From positions 314,374,092 through 314,438,091 of the forward strand of contig OY282558.1 of NCBI GenBank assembly GCA_958295665.1: a stretch of 64,000 nt of DNA, written 5' to 3'. Both the position numbers and the translations under genes were made by a program. Positions 1 to 11,998 of the stretch are shown here, piece by piece. The notes beneath the pieces are model-generated. The model made no database searches. It had not been told where the DNA came from and saw nothing but the letters and a program-made list of their open reading frames with translations. The stretch comes from Tipula vernalis. Lineage: Eukaryota; Arthropoda; Insecta; Diptera; Tipulidae. Positions within the stretch are counted from its first letter, which is position 1. Every line of letters starts with the position of its first letter.

Positions 1-1079
1 CAGAAAATAAAAAATAATAATTCAGGCATTACTAAAACAATTAAGTTACATACGCTGATGTGTGAAGTTACCCCAGTCCAGGATTTGACTATATGTAATT
101 ATAATAAAATCAATGAAAACTAAAAAAAAATCGAAGATAAAATATTTCAATTAGCTACTTATAAAATACAAATCGGTTTGGAACGTAAAATTCTTAATTG
201 AGCAACTTTCTGTTAAAATTAAAATTCGTGTAGAAATTATGGAATCTTTCACCCATATCGTAAGGGATTTTTGAAAAAAAACAAATGAATTTTTTTTCAA
301 AAATTGATTACGAACAAAGTACGAGTATATGTCAATTTCAAATTTTGATATTTTAAATTACTCAGATTGAATCCGCAGACAAAAATGGTTTACGTTTTTT
401 TAATTACGACTTAGAACAAGGTAAAAATTGAGGTCAAAGGTCAACCACATATTTTTTTGTATAAAAATGGAGGTAAGATGATATAGTATGGCTTATAAAT
501 AATTTAACATCAAGAATAAAAATAAAATTAAAATGTTATAGATCAATAACAAAGTCAAAGGTCAATAATAATGCGAAACTCCAAAAAATAAGGAACAAGT
601 TTAAACATCTTGAGATTCAAGTAATTTATTGTATTATAATTAATAATTATAATTTATTGAATATTACATAATTAAAGCTAAACTTTATGAAAAGTATTCC
701 AATCACTCAAACTTAACTTGTAAGATCTACCCTTGAGTACTGGAGGCAAACATATACGTGGAAAATGTCAGAAGCAGGGGCTAACTGTTCTGAAGACGGA
801 TCGATCCAAACGAGACCGTAATTGAAAGTGTCACATTGCAATTAATAATAATTAGTTAGTTTTATTTTGTGTACAAACCTGTTTCCTTTTCCTTTGCGGC
901 ACATCAACTGCACTTACCGTTCCCTCAACTTCTCTTACCTCAAGAGTTCTTCCTAGTTGCTTAGATTTTCCAAAGCATATTAACACATAGTTTTCAATTT
1001 GAACGTTAAGAGTTTGTAGTTGTATTTCGAATCCAAGCAATGTGCACTTCTAGTTCTCTTAATTGTTCTTGCATTCTGA
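1..1079. other. AT-rich DNA, no gene seen
   Basis: No open frame here looks like a known protein. A short minus-strand frame at 852-1040 ends in a lysine- and arginine-rich tail and could be decayed downstream sequence of the relic at 1080-1800, but I cannot show that. The rest is A/T-rich non-coding DNA. Confidence 0.5.
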
Positions 1080-1800
1080 GGTTACAAATAAGAAGTTATT
1101 CTGGGAAAGTTTTTTCTCGCCAAATTGAAATATTTCTAGTGGTGTGGTTATATAGTCCCCAGCTTTTAAGCTCTCTAAACGAGTACATCGCTTAACCACA
1201 GCCGATGCTGCATCGCATTCCGATTTTCCATGTGCTGTAGCGATGAAACGTCATTCCGCTTCAACATCAAAGTCATCCGCATGGTAAAGTAGGTTGATGA
1301 AGTTCACTTAGTTTTTGTTTTGGGCACTACACCTATCACATCTGTAGTAAAGCTTCTTGATCATCCGAGTGGCCTGAACCAGATTCCTCATTACAAACTC
1401 ACGGAATACATGAAACGTTTATGGTTGAGTTTAAGACAGTCACTAATTATAACGTAAGTGGTAAAGTTCGGAGTAATATGGGAGTACAAATGGATGAAGG
1501 TCCTTGAACAAAGTCTTGAAATCGAAAGGTATAATTTTGAGCGAAGTCTACTTTGATAGTTCCGCTGTTTTCTTTGGATTCCTTAAGCTCTTTGAAGTAC
1601 TGCTGTTGTAGCTTCAAAATGTAGTGATGAGTTGAGATTTTAAGTAGTTGTTGCTTAAACCTTTTGATAAAATCTAATGTTTCGTAAATTACTTGCTTAA
1701 GTATAAGCTGTTTATTTTCCCTAAGCCGCTCCGCCCATACCTTGACCTCTTCCTCTATGACTTTTCAGAATAATTCTCCGCATGCTATGTTCACGTAGGC
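1080..1800 (-). pseudogene. Broken copy of an arthropod multicopy gene family (AQYKN / ATSHGK motifs)
   Basis: Reading the minus strand from about 1740 down to 1090 gives, across several frames and stops, a run of motifs in fixed order: a basic helix-rich segment, VDFAQNYTFRFQD near 1520, LHPFV near 1490, SDCLKH near 1435, a CSAQNKN-like block near 1320, FINLLYH near 1295, and ATAHGKSECD followed by VKR near 1235-1190. I know this order from a repetitive protein family in arthropod and cnidarian genomes. I do not know an agreed name or function, although its copy number suggests it is transposon-derived. At least two frameshifts and several stops break it (for example the tga at the tryptophan position before RFIATAHGK). 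No start codon or flanking repeat ends were found. Confidence 0.6.
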
Positions 1801-1904
1801 TATGTCCGTAGGGTATGTTAGGGCGTGAACAGACTTGTATAATGTTATTTTACCTGCAATGCTGTAGTTAGTTTTCTATTTGACTATTTGAACTTTCTTA
1901 GAGA

Positions 1905-2345
1905 CTTTGGATCCGCGTGGAGAATATTGGAAAATCAGAAGAATCCAAAAAATATTTTAAATTGAGGATGGGTTGGATTAACCTGATTTGTCAAAAGCCA
2001 TCGCTGGAAAAATAAATTCAGTTTTACTTTTATGTAGGAAATCTGGGTAAAAATATTTTTCAGAACCAATTTTCTAATGATTTTTGGAAAATCGAATTTT
2101 GAAAGATTTCCCATGAGAAGATTGAGCTGAGTTTTTACCAGCGATAGCTACTGGCATATCACATCAATGCAATGAATCTTCAGACATAACACTCTAGAGG
2201 CTGCTTTTATACAAAGTTGATACCTATATTAACAAATCAGATCAATCCAATCCATCTCTAATCTTAACCCTGAGGAAGCTGATTTTATATGAATTTTTAA
2301 TATTTTTTGGAATCCGCGGATTTTCCACAATTTTCTACGAGTAAG
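1905..2345 (+). repeat. Dispersed inverted-repeat element, copy 1 (MITE-like)
   Basis: The ends are imperfect inverted repeats. About 1920-1965 reads ggaaaatcagaagaatccaa followed by an A/T tract, and about 2295-2335 is its approximate complement. The interior at 2100-2215 (tcccatgagaagattgagct, then a block containing tcacatcaatgcaatg and acactcta) matches the reverse complement of 56990-57080. No coding frame is present. It is a non-autonomous repeat of unknown superfamily. Confidence 0.6.
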
Positions 2346-3356
2346 TTATAAATATTGACAAAAGTTTTCAGTGCTAATCATGGTTACTTTGACTGAACAC
2401 TATCAGCTGATACCGACTATAATTTCTATGTTCGGCTGCGGGACAACACAACCTGTATACTGATACAATATGATTAATATGAGCCCGTTTACTAATAAGT
2501 ATACTGAATCCAGCGCGGAAAACTACAAATAACCAAAATTGAATGACTGCAAAATGGCATCTTTTTGTCCTATTATTGAAAAGTTTATATAATCACTTGC
2601 ACCTGAATACCCTTGCTTCTGAAACCTTAACTGAACTGAATGATTGATTTGGAGTAAAATTGTAACAGTTTTTTAAAATCATGTTAGCACGTTCTGCTCC
2701 TGAAATCTCCAGTTGCGAAATCGTAACACAATTTAGTGACGTTACCAGAAAAGGAAAGAAATGCTTATAATTAAATACAAATGCTAAAGTACATTAACTG
2801 CTTTGGACTGCGTATTTAAAATATTTCAAGTATTTGACTAAGAATACCCACCTCAATGAAAATCAGTATGACGGTTTATCCAAAAATACTTCTATAATTT
2901 ATAGACCAGGTATGATAATGCATTACCTGCAATCAATTTATTAATAACTAAGTTAAGAAATAATATTAAATAATTATTTTTAATGGTATTTGCATTAATG
3001 TTTATTTCTTTAATTTAGTTTTATTTGAATTGAACATTTTTATTTAATTTATTAATTTAAAAATTGTTATTGTTGAAATATAAAACTTTATTTTGAATTT
3101 TAAATTGGTACTTTATTTTCAAACATTCAATACTTTGAATGATAAATCATAGATTGCAGTGGGCAACTAAAATAAGTATGAAAATAGGAATATTCTTTTA
3201 TTCCGATTTTTCAGTTTAATTAATTTTGTGAATTAGTTTTATTAAAATTAATTAACGTTAATTTTTATTCCCTATGGAAAAATAATTACACTAATTAAAT
3301 TTCGTTGAATAATTATTTTTAACTTAAGTGACTTTTCATTATTAAAACGAGCACCC
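2346..3356. other. AT-rich DNA, no gene seen
   Basis: Strongly A/T-rich from about 2930 onward with many short attaatt-type runs. I see no coding frame, repeat end or RNA gene. Confidence 0.5.
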
Positions 3357-3668
3357 CTCAAGAATAATTCATTAAAGGAATGTAAGTTACTAAAGCCGAA
3401 AAAAATGTGTTAAAGAAATTTTTTAAATTAAATTAAATTTTATCAAACAATAATTTATAAACTTATTGACTTTGTTTTATTTTAAAGAATATTAAACCTA
3501 TCAAATAATAAAATCCAATTTAAATAATATTCGTTAAAGTAAAACTAAGTAAATAAGTTCATAAATGAAAAATTTATGAAAATTAGATTAATTTAAAATG
3601 TTTCTTTAATATTTTTTTTGATGCTTTAGTAAGTTTCTTACATTCCATTAATGAATTATTTAAGGATT
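3357..3668. repeat. Inverted-repeat element (MITE-like), arms about 80 bp
   Basis: The left arm at 3357-3440 (aataattcattaaaggaatg, then ttactaaagc) is matched by the complement of 3590-3668 (gctttagtaag, then cattccattaatgaattatt), so the single strand can fold into a long hairpin. The arms diverge by scattered substitutions, so the copy is old. No open frame and no clear target-site duplication. Confidence 0.55.
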
Positions 3669-6330
3669 CCTTAATTATATACAATTATTTTTAATCTGGT
3701 CAAGTTACGCCTTGCTCTGCATACTGACGGTCAACGTTTGCTGCGAGGCAATATCTCTCCCTAAATCGACTATATCTCTTAGCCGTTGTTCCTGTTTATA
3801 TTTATGTAAACGATTTTCATTAACACGGGTCGACTAGTACTTGTTAATATAAAACCAATCTACAATCGAAATAAATATGTAGTAAAACAATAACTCAACC
3901 ATTAATCACAATTAACCTGTTTAATACCAATTAACCTCTGTACATTACTTAACATTATGTTGATTAGCTTGTTGCATTTGTAAATGCATTTTATTCATTT
4001 TGCATTCTTCATGAATAACGGCTCAATAAATATAATAATATGCTGCATTATTATGTATATTAATCTATCGTGTAAAGTATAAGCCAAAATCACGATCTCT
4101 ACTATTAAATAATTTTATACGCCAATTATATAAAAGCAGCGTAGAATAAGATAAATAGTAAAACTATTGTACACGCAGATCATCCTCAATTACATGCTTT
4201 AATATACATAATATTCACCCATTTTATTAATTCCCACAATAAAACATAAAATTAAGTTTACGATCAAATTTAAATCAAATAAAAGTACACATTTTACGAT
4301 CAACAAATTGATCATTATATTTTATGTGTAGTAATAAGATAAAAAAACAACACAATATAAAACATAATATCCTATATACATACTCTATAAAAGATATAAT
4401 AAAAAAAACTCATAAAACATACTGTGAAAACACTCAATAAATAAATAATAAAAATATAAGGCTTTCAACAAAAATTACGCCAAGAGTTGAATACTATACA
4501 CACTCTCGATTAGTGTTTGAAATGAATAAAATGTTTTATAAACAAACATTTTTTTTATGGCCTTTTTATGGTTTGTATATTAGGAAAATACAGATTATGG
4601 CATTAAAATAACATTAAAATTGTTACAAAGTGTCTCACTTTTAGAAAGGAAACACCAAAAAAAAGGTTAAGGTCGTACCGAATAAACCCCAACCCTATAT
4701 ATACGTGTATTACTCATATCAACGCATCATCTTTCATTCATTCATTCATTCATAAACAAACAATTTCGAAAAAATAATAACAATAAATTAAATATAAATA
4801 AATGGTTTGTTTACATAAATAAAATGTAGTCAAATCAAATATTTCAACCAATTCAATTCAACAACTTAAACGGCAACACCAAAAAAATAAAAAAAAATAC
4901 TCATAAAAACGTTTTAAAGCTCATAAAATTGCTCGTAAAAAAGTAGTAAAATATACATAAAATTTTTTTTTTTTTTGAAAATCTGGTTGTATATAATAAT
5001 TATATGTCTGTCTTATTCTAACGTTCGTACAATATATATATATATATATACTATTAGACACAATATATAATTATTTCGGTGTCCGTTTCTTTAAACATTA
5101 TATTGTTGTTAAAATGTAAATAAATCTGAGTTGTATCCCGTACTTGAGCTGGTTGTTAATTTGGTTTTGAATTGCTCTACAATCAGTGTAGCAAGCATAT
5201 AAATTTAAGTGCTCGTTATGTTTTAGTTACTTCTTTAAGTACACTATCCAATATGAGTGACAAATATGATTGTTATATTCCTTCGGTATGGTAGCTGAGA
5301 TAGTGATGTCTTTTAGAATCACGTTGAACTAAATCACTAGAATTACGATAAATAAAAATATAGTGGGCTGTGACAAGCGATGTTGAAATCACAACACATC
5401 ATTGTTGGAATCTCCCAATCCGCATACATTGAAATGTACATTGCGAGTTTTGGAGGCAAAGCTTAGCTAGCATGCCGATGTTTTGCGCTGTTGTTCCGAA
5501 AAGCGCGAACACTGAACCAGCAACAATTTAAAATTTAATTCCTCAATAAAAAGGGTATTTCTGCAATGCGATTGTTCTTCTAAGCTATATGTCTTGATGT
5601 GCTCCGAATTCTGAATAAAACTATATAACAGATTTTTTTTGTTTGAAATAATGATAGTTTTCCTTGAAATTTGGGTTGCTCCTCCTTAAACGATAGACAC
5701 ATACAGACAATATTCACCTTCTACAACCGAAAATTATCAAAAATCCAGTAAGTAAAATTACGTCAAAGTTTTTATTCTTAGCGTTGGCATAAATTTCTCT
5801 GCTGTTTCCATAATTCTTTCTGTTGTTGTGATTGCTTTCCTTGCTTACCCAATGCATCACGTGCAATGTACCCTCCGGTAGATCTTGTTTCAACTTTTCT
5901 TTCAACCTTTTATCTTGACATATAGAAATTCTTCAGTTATCACATAGAAACTACTTTTTAAAATATTTATTTATATTGGAATCACGTATAACATAGATAT
6001 TCAGTCACTTTGAACTTTTTGTTTGGTTGAAAACATTTTTCAAAAAAATTGTAATGGAGACCGCTGACAAGTGTTGTGCGTTTACGCCTATTTGGAGATT
6101 GTCTACACGCTTAATAGCGTATACAATAGTTTTCAACGTAGATAACGTAGACAATACGTAGATAAGATAGATTCTTGTTTTCTTTCTGTACAGTTCCTAT
6201 TTTATGGGGGAAATATTTCGCTGTTATTTGAAGTTCCGAAATCATCCATAAAACCAGAATCGATAATGTGAAGCATGGAGGCCCGAAATCAAAGATATAT
6301 TAGGTCTACGGCTAACAAAAGAAATAAATG
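3669..6330. other. AT-rich non-coding DNA with two microsatellites
   Basis: No recognisable gene. It holds a short (ttca)n run at 4733-4752 and a (ta)n run at 5032-5050. A minus-strand frame of 63 codons at 5714-5905 is not recognised and has no support beyond being open. Two gtaag-type splice-donor look-alikes fall inside it. Confidence 0.5.
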
Positions 6331-6339
6331 AAGTATATT

Positions 6340-7140
6340 ATTGGGTGTACAACTCGGACCATCGTATCTACATTCATGTTAAAGCGTCATCACTTCCCTC
6401 TTCATTTCCCAATTTGAATGTGTCATTTTGCTGAAGTAAGTGCAAACAACATATTTTTTTGTGCTCTAACCATATCAACTTTGTGCCAACAACACCCAAT
6501 TTACAGGACACGCTGCTTTTAGGTTTTAATTTGAAGAAAAGTGCAGCTGAGGGGCATCGATTGCTGGTCATATGCGAAGCATATGGGAAATAAGCTCAAT
6601 AAAAACATGTAAGTACTGGTTCCGGCGCTTTAATAGTGGCGATTTTGATACCAGTGACAAAGAACGCGAAGAGAGGTCCGTAAAGTTTGAAAACGCTGAG
6701 TTGGCGGCGTTATTGGACCAAATTTATACCAAACTCAAGAAAAGCTCGCTGAAACTTTAGGGTTGACTCAACAAGCGATTCCATATGAACTCAAGGCAAG
6801 AGAAGTCAAACGCCGTGTTTTCACGTGCGAACAACGGCTCCAAAACAAAATTGGAAAGGTTTTCTGCTTTGAATCATAACAGTAGCCGAAAAGTGGATCA
6901 GCTACGATAGCTCAAAGTGCCGAAAATCGTAGTGTAAGCCCGATCATGCATCAACTTCAACGGCCAAACCGAATATTATATGATGTACATCTGGTGGGAT
7001 CAGTTTGGAATGATTTACTATGACCTAGTCCGGTCAAACGAAACCATCACTGGAGAACGTTATCAACAACAATTGATGCAATTATATGCCAAACGACATG
7101 ACAAAGTGATCTTTCAGCGCTCGTGCCATTTTTAATGGTG
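6340..7140 (+). pseudogene. mariner transposase relic (irritans-type)
   Basis: The plus strand carries pieces of a mariner transposase in order: FNLKKSAAEGHRLLV (about 6525-6575, helix-turn-helix), CKYWFRRFNSGDFDTSDKER (6612-6670), LAETLGLTQQAI (about 6745-6780), then a degraded linker and IWWDQFGMIYYDLVR followed by ITGERYQQQLMQL (about 6985-7085). The frames change repeatedly, and the region holding the first catalytic aspartate is disrupted. The copy stops after the HDKVIFQ block, so the second and third aspartates are missing. A possible left end is ttgggtgtacaactcgg near 6342. Known family role: cut-and-paste transposition at TA sites. This copy is dead. Confidence 0.75.
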
Positions 7141-7499
7141 CTTTGTAAATTTTCAAAGTCAAAAATGGAATAGTGAACGGGTTGTGGTGAACATTGTTTT
7201 TTCAAAAACTATTTCGTCTGCTTCACATATCCTCTCCCACAAGAACATTTCATTTTACTCCAAAGAAATTTTGTCTTTCAGTTTTGTAAGTAAAAACTTG
7301 TATAATATTTTTAATGATCTACCAAGAATTGTTAAATCATAATTTTGAACCGGACAATTATTTTTTCTAAAACGATTTTTACATATAGAATTGAAATAAA
7401 AATCTGTTGAGTGTTTTCAACATTTAAAAAATATAAAGGGCTGAAACTTCACTAGGTGATCAGAACTTCGGTCTGTATTACGTGCGTTCGTGAGATTAT
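7141..7499. other. AT-rich DNA, nothing recognised
   Basis: No coding frame or repeat end seen. The missing 3' end of the mariner relic would be expected here but I could not find it. Confidence 0.4.
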
Positions 7500-7815
7500 A
7501 TGAAGTCAACTCAAACAAACTACGGAATAAATCAATCCCTAATTGAACCCCTTAGTCTCATACTGAATCTAAACTCAATCTCCAACTGAACTCCTTAATC
7601 CCTTTACAATCTAATCTCAATATCCGAGTAAATCTCCAACTCAACCTCCAATTCAATCCCAGCGTAATCTCCAACGAAATCACAAAATCAACTCCTAACC
7701 CTACCATCAACTTAGTCACCAATTCAACGGCAAATCAACTTTCAACTCAACACACAACACAATCTTCAACTTAACCCCAAATTTGCTCCTCAACTTAACC
7801 CTAATTATATTTTTT
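7500..7815. repeat. Degenerate pyrimidine-rich tandem repeat (aactcaaccyc-like)
   Basis: About 300 bp built from imperfect 10-13-base units such as caactcaacc, caatctccaa and cttaacccca, with almost no G on the plus strand. The same pattern resumes at 8300-8580. It is a simple-sequence array that has diverged by point changes. It does not encode a protein, although short frames run through it. Confidence 0.6.
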
Positions 7816-7906
7816 CGTTCAGTCTACTACCTCCAACTTCCCCCCAGCTGCTGCTTTGTAAGGACGCCCACGGTTGTTGTCGTTCCTATCCCTGCTATTT
7901 TCCTTG

Positions 7907-8175
7907 CATAATCGGTTGTCAGATAGACAAGTTGCCTCATACTTTTCCATATTGCAGAACATCATCCAAAAATCATTTTAGAATCCCATTTCCAATGTGT
8001 AAGCCGAATTTCATCATAATCGGTTAGGAAATAGGCAAATTCCATTATACTTGCCCGTATTCCAGAATTTCATCCAAAACTCATTTAAGAATCCCATTTC
8101 CATCGCCGAAGTCAAATTTCACTAAAATCAGTTAAGAAATAGATAAGTTCCATCCTAATTTCATCCTAGACCTTT
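7907..8175. repeat. 108-bp tandem repeat, 2.5 copies
   Basis: Units begin at 7907, 8015 and 8122 (spacing 108 and 107). Each starts with a cataatcggttaggaaataga-like block, then ttccat, catccaaaa, agaatcccatttcca and a closing aatttcat. The third copy is partial. Phrases of the type aatttcatcaaaatcggt are common in dispersed insect repeats, so this is probably a locally amplified piece of one. Confidence 0.7.
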
Positions 8176-8299
8176 CTTAAGTCTTAAACAACAATATATT
8201 TGTGTAAGGTTTGGTTCAAATCGGTCAAGTCGTGTGGATTTGTTTAAATATCATACACATACCTATGCTATACATATATACAAACACTCACTTTTTATT

Positions 8300-8580
8300 A
8301 TAGATTGCTCAACTGCTCACTAAACGGTTATCCAACACCATCTCAACCCCAATTAACTCTGCAAACGGCCCCCAACTCAACAGGCCCTCTACCCAACCCC
8401 ACACTCTCTTTCAACTCAATCATCAAACCAGCATATTTAAAAAATTGGTCAACTGCTCACTATATTTTAATTCAACCCCAACTCAACCCCAACTCAACTT
8501 GAACTCAACCGGCAAATTGACACCTAACTTAACCATCAAGTCAACCCCAAACTCAATACTCAACTCTATATTCAAACCAG
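8300..8580. repeat. Degenerate pyrimidine-rich tandem repeat, second block
   Basis: Imperfect units such as caaccccaactcaac are repeated, especially at 8465-8510. The phrase attggtcaactgctcactat near 8442 is an echo of 8303-8325, pointing to a duplication of about 140 bp. The 65-codon open frame here is a by-product of the repeat. Confidence 0.6.
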
Positions 8581-8639
8581 CATAAATAAAAGATTGGTAA
8601 ATATTTCTATAATCAGGTGTTTTGGGTGAACTCGTATGG

Positions 8640-8890
8640 TAGGTTCCCGACTCTCTTGACGCACAGGTTCCAAAAGCTTTTCAAATCACGACCTTGACTG
8701 TAGAAACAGATTGGCAAAAAAAAATTGTAAAATGAACAAGCCATTCTCGAGATACCATAGGTATAAACATCAAGACACCCAGACATCCAGACAGACGGAC
8801 GGACATTTTTGTTTTTGGTTTTTTAGACTCAGGGACTTTCAAAACGTCAAGCAAAGTGGTTTTAGACCGAAGTAATTTTGCAAGTCGGAG
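8640..8890. repeat. Dispersed repeat tail (cagacggacggac-type)
   Basis: Contains gacatccagacagacggacg at about 8783, then tttttagactcagggacttt and a tcaaaacgtcaa block. The same arrangement (cagacagaca, then cggactcagggaatctcaaa) occurs at 36100-36200. I take both as copies of one non-coding dispersed repeat family. No ends could be fixed. Confidence 0.45.
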
Positions 8891-10242
8891 AGTTTCTAAA
8901 TGTCGAATGTACTTATCGATAGCTTTTTCTATGTATAAACATCCGTCTGATAATTTAAAATTGTTTTCAGCTATGCTATTTTATGAGATCAATCAGTCGT
9001 CAAACTGCCTTTCTCATTTCGTATAACCATTTCGTTTTTAAATTTCACATATAAATTTTGTTCGCTGTGTAATTCATCATTAAGAAAAATATTAACTACA
9101 GAATTTGGTATAACCGCGTTAATATCGTTCACGCTTGTAAAAGAAATATTGGTTTTTAAGTCATTTAATCAGTAACTTATAGATACTGAAGAACTAACTG
9201 AGCAAATCATCGGTGATCCAAACATTTGTTTAAATCATTTTCCGATAAAACTAAATTCAGTAAGATCAAAGACAAATTTTAACATTTCCTCGAAAATTTT
9301 AAAATCCAAATTGGTACTACATTTTAATTATATATCACTCCGTAATTTGTTAATCATTTTTAAAGGTAAGTTTAAATCGACATCGAAGCTACATCTAACA
9401 AAACTATTATATAATTTGATGGCAAACTACTATTTTTGATTTTAACTCTTTTTAAAATAACGAGAGCCGCGCGAATTTTAATGAACCGGGGTTCTGTATA
9501 GTTCTGTGCCGATGGTTTATCCGCCGATGGTTTATCCGCCGATGGTTGTGACAATAATTTGTTTTCAGAGAATGAAATTCGTGAAATTACTTTGACTTCA
9601 AAAACAAAAGTTCATCCGTTCGGGTTTTTTGGCTAATTTCAATATAGTTTTTTGGAGTGTAGTTCATTGGATTGTCCAAAAAACTAAATATTGTCCTATG
9701 TCCATCCCTTAAATTTGCCTCAATTTATCGTATTACTACAAAGGTAAAATAAGACGAACAACTTATCACTGGAGGTCTTTGCTCAATAGTGTTAAAATTT
9801 GAGTAAACGTTTCAATAAACTGAGTAAACGCTCAGTTCAGTAAACTTCCTTCAATCCATAGAAAAATGAAGAACCCATGAAAGATATTAAAAGGAGAACT
9901 TAAAAAGGGCCTAAAATTGATCTAAGGCTTGAACCTTTACAAATTCCGTTAATAACCGAGACATTTTGCACGTTTAATAGAAGAAAATTCTATGATAACG
10001 CTTAGCTAAAAAATAAAGAAAATTCCCGTGATTTATGATGAAAATCCCTGGAGTCGGGCTTCCATAAATTTTGCTATTTTTCGAATTCTTAGCAAATAAC
10101 TAGAACATATTTGCGCGTGTTCTTGCATGTGTTTTCCTTTATGCCGATTCCGCGTCTTTGCATGACGCGCATGTTTGTAATTTATGTTGAGTTCCAATTC
10201 TAGTTGTGTTAACTTACATGGGGATTACTACATAAACATTTT
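8891..10242. other. AT-rich DNA with one short tandem repeat
   Basis: No gene recognised. At 9508-9546 a 15-bp unit gccgatggtttatcc is repeated about 2.6 times. Confidence 0.5.
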
Positions 10243-10536
10243 TTACCATTGTGAGTTTGTCGAATTTGTAGTATTTCGCCCAGTCGGTTTAGTCAAAAAT
10301 GTATTTGTCAAGTTATGGTAAAATTTAAAATTTGTCAAAATGCTTACAAGTCTGCTCCTAATGCTGATTTTTATTGTCCCATTTAATTTAGAAATCCCAC
10401 CTTCTAAATCAGCTACAATTCTAAGATAATGAATGAAATCATTATTCAATCGTATTCCATAGCCCTGGACAAGGTTGTTTCTTGTAGGTATAGCAGTGTT
10501 ATGTGGCGCTAGTAAATAAACCTTTGGACTGGGCAT
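10243..10536 (-). CDS. Unrecognised open frame, 97 codons
   Basis: A minus-strand frame beginning MPSPKVYLLAPHNT and ending GRNTTNSTNSQW. I do not recognise it. The tail has three possible N-glycosylation-type triplets (NTT, NST-like) but no signal peptide or membrane segment. There is no neighbour that gives context. It may be a fragment of an old element or chance. Confidence 0.15.
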   Translation of the reverse strand: MPSPKVYLLAPHNTAIPTRNNLVQGYGIRLNNDFIHYLRIVADLEGGISKLNGTIKISIRSRLVSILTNFKFYHNLTNTFLTKPTGRNTTNSTNSQW

Positions 10537-10985
10537 GGGACCATAATGGGACCGTTTGTACTAAAACAAAATTAGGTTCAGGGTCAACGATGAAACATGA
10601 GGATTTTATGATTTCATAAACGCTACTTGCAAAAGTGTTTCGTAAAATTTAAATAAGTAAGTTTTTTGTTTATTTAGGAATAAATTTATTACAATACAAA
10701 TGTACAGAAATAATGTGTAAGTTTTTCAGAAAGCGAACCGTTTTTAACTCCGAATTGATTTCTGGGAGAAAAAATCGTTCAATTAACCCGTTAAAAATAA
10801 TAAAAATTAGCCGAAAAATAGAACATTAGCTGTAACGTAAATTAGTTTAAGCATCAAACTCGAATACTTAATTAAACTCCTAAAAGTTATTTCCATTCAA
10901 AATAAATTGTTTCATACAACTGTATTTATTTTAATTTAACCAACAACTACGTGTGTGAAATTTTAGACAAAACAACAAAATCAAG
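10537..10985. other. AT-rich DNA, nothing recognised
   Basis: No coding frame, repeat end or RNA gene seen. Confidence 0.4.
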
Positions 10986-10989
10986 TCCA

Positions 10990-11800
10990 AGATAAATGAA
11001 AGAAGGCATTTGTTTTTTGACCAAAACTTATTTTATTTTCCACATAGTCATCTTTTAGCTAGATACACTTAGCCCAAAGTTTTTCCAATTTCCCGATCCT
11101 TTCCAAAAATTGAACTTCGGCAACGCTTCAAAATATGCGTTTGTTTCAGCAACCACTTCATCGTTTGAGCTGAATCTGTTCAATAAGTCTGCATAATATT
11201 TTCTGTTTATCGTTTTCCCATCACTCGCCATCATCTTGTTGGTTGACAGACCCACCTTTGAATCTTCGACGCCGATTCGCCTAGAGAAATCCATTGTTTC
11301 AACGGTTCCTTGGTCTCCAGCATATGGTAATGGACCCATGTTTCATCCATAGTTAGAATCGACTCAAAAATTTGGTAGGATTACGATTAAACATCGCCAA
11401 ACATTCCTTTGAAGTTGTTATTCGATTACGTTTGTGATCAATTGTATGCAAACGTGGCATCCAATGTGCGGAGAGCCTTTTCATGCCCAAATATTTGACG
11501 AAGATGTGATGTACTTGCCTTCATTAAAATGCCCACAACCTCAGAAATCTCACGCACTTTAATTCTCCGATCATCCAATATCATGCAATAGATTTTATCG
11601 ACCATTTTGGGTATTGTAAACTCAGTTGGGTGGTGTCCAAAAAAATAATGTTTTATCAAATGTTGTAAAAACTGAACTATCTGACAGATCAATGGAAAAA
11701 TTTCAAACGTGGCATACTTAAAGGTAGAACTTTCCAAATATTGAATGAAAATTGCGATTGAGACGCCATCTATTACATTTATATTATACTTAATGAACTA
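10990..11800 (-). pseudogene. mariner transposase relic (mauritiana-type), oldest of three copies
   Basis: Minus-strand pieces follow the order of the better copies at 25078 and 42018: a helix-turn-helix block with DDRRIKVREISEVVGI (about 11560) and HLRQIFGHEKALRTLDAT (about 11480), then GKTINRKYYADLLNRF (about 11190) and NDEVVAETNAYFEALPKF (about 11130), and a C-terminal NWKNFGL block ending near 11055. The 3' tail gaccaaaacttattttattt matches the non-coding tail of those copies. The segment with the second and third catalytic aspartates is deleted between GKTINR and NDEVV, and frames shift. It is much more diverged than its relatives, so it is an earlier insertion. Confidence 0.75.
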
Positions 11801-11998
11801 TCATCGTAGTGAGCCAGTCGGCAAAAGCAATTTAAAATAAATTGGAGGCAAAAACCGGGAACAACTATAACATAATATATGAATTACCTAATGCTTTTGA
11901 TTTAAATACAAATTTTTTGATATCTGCATAAAAGATACGATAAAAAATCTTTTGTTATTGTGTCTGAAAATTGCAAACAATTTTTTGAGATAAAGGTT
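11801..11998. other. AT-rich spacer
   Basis: Nothing recognised. Confidence 0.3.

Noticed and set aside
5714..5905. 63-codon minus frame starting MKEKLKQDLPEG
   Set aside because: No recognised homology, no upstream signals, and splice-donor look-alikes inside it; not enough to call a gene.
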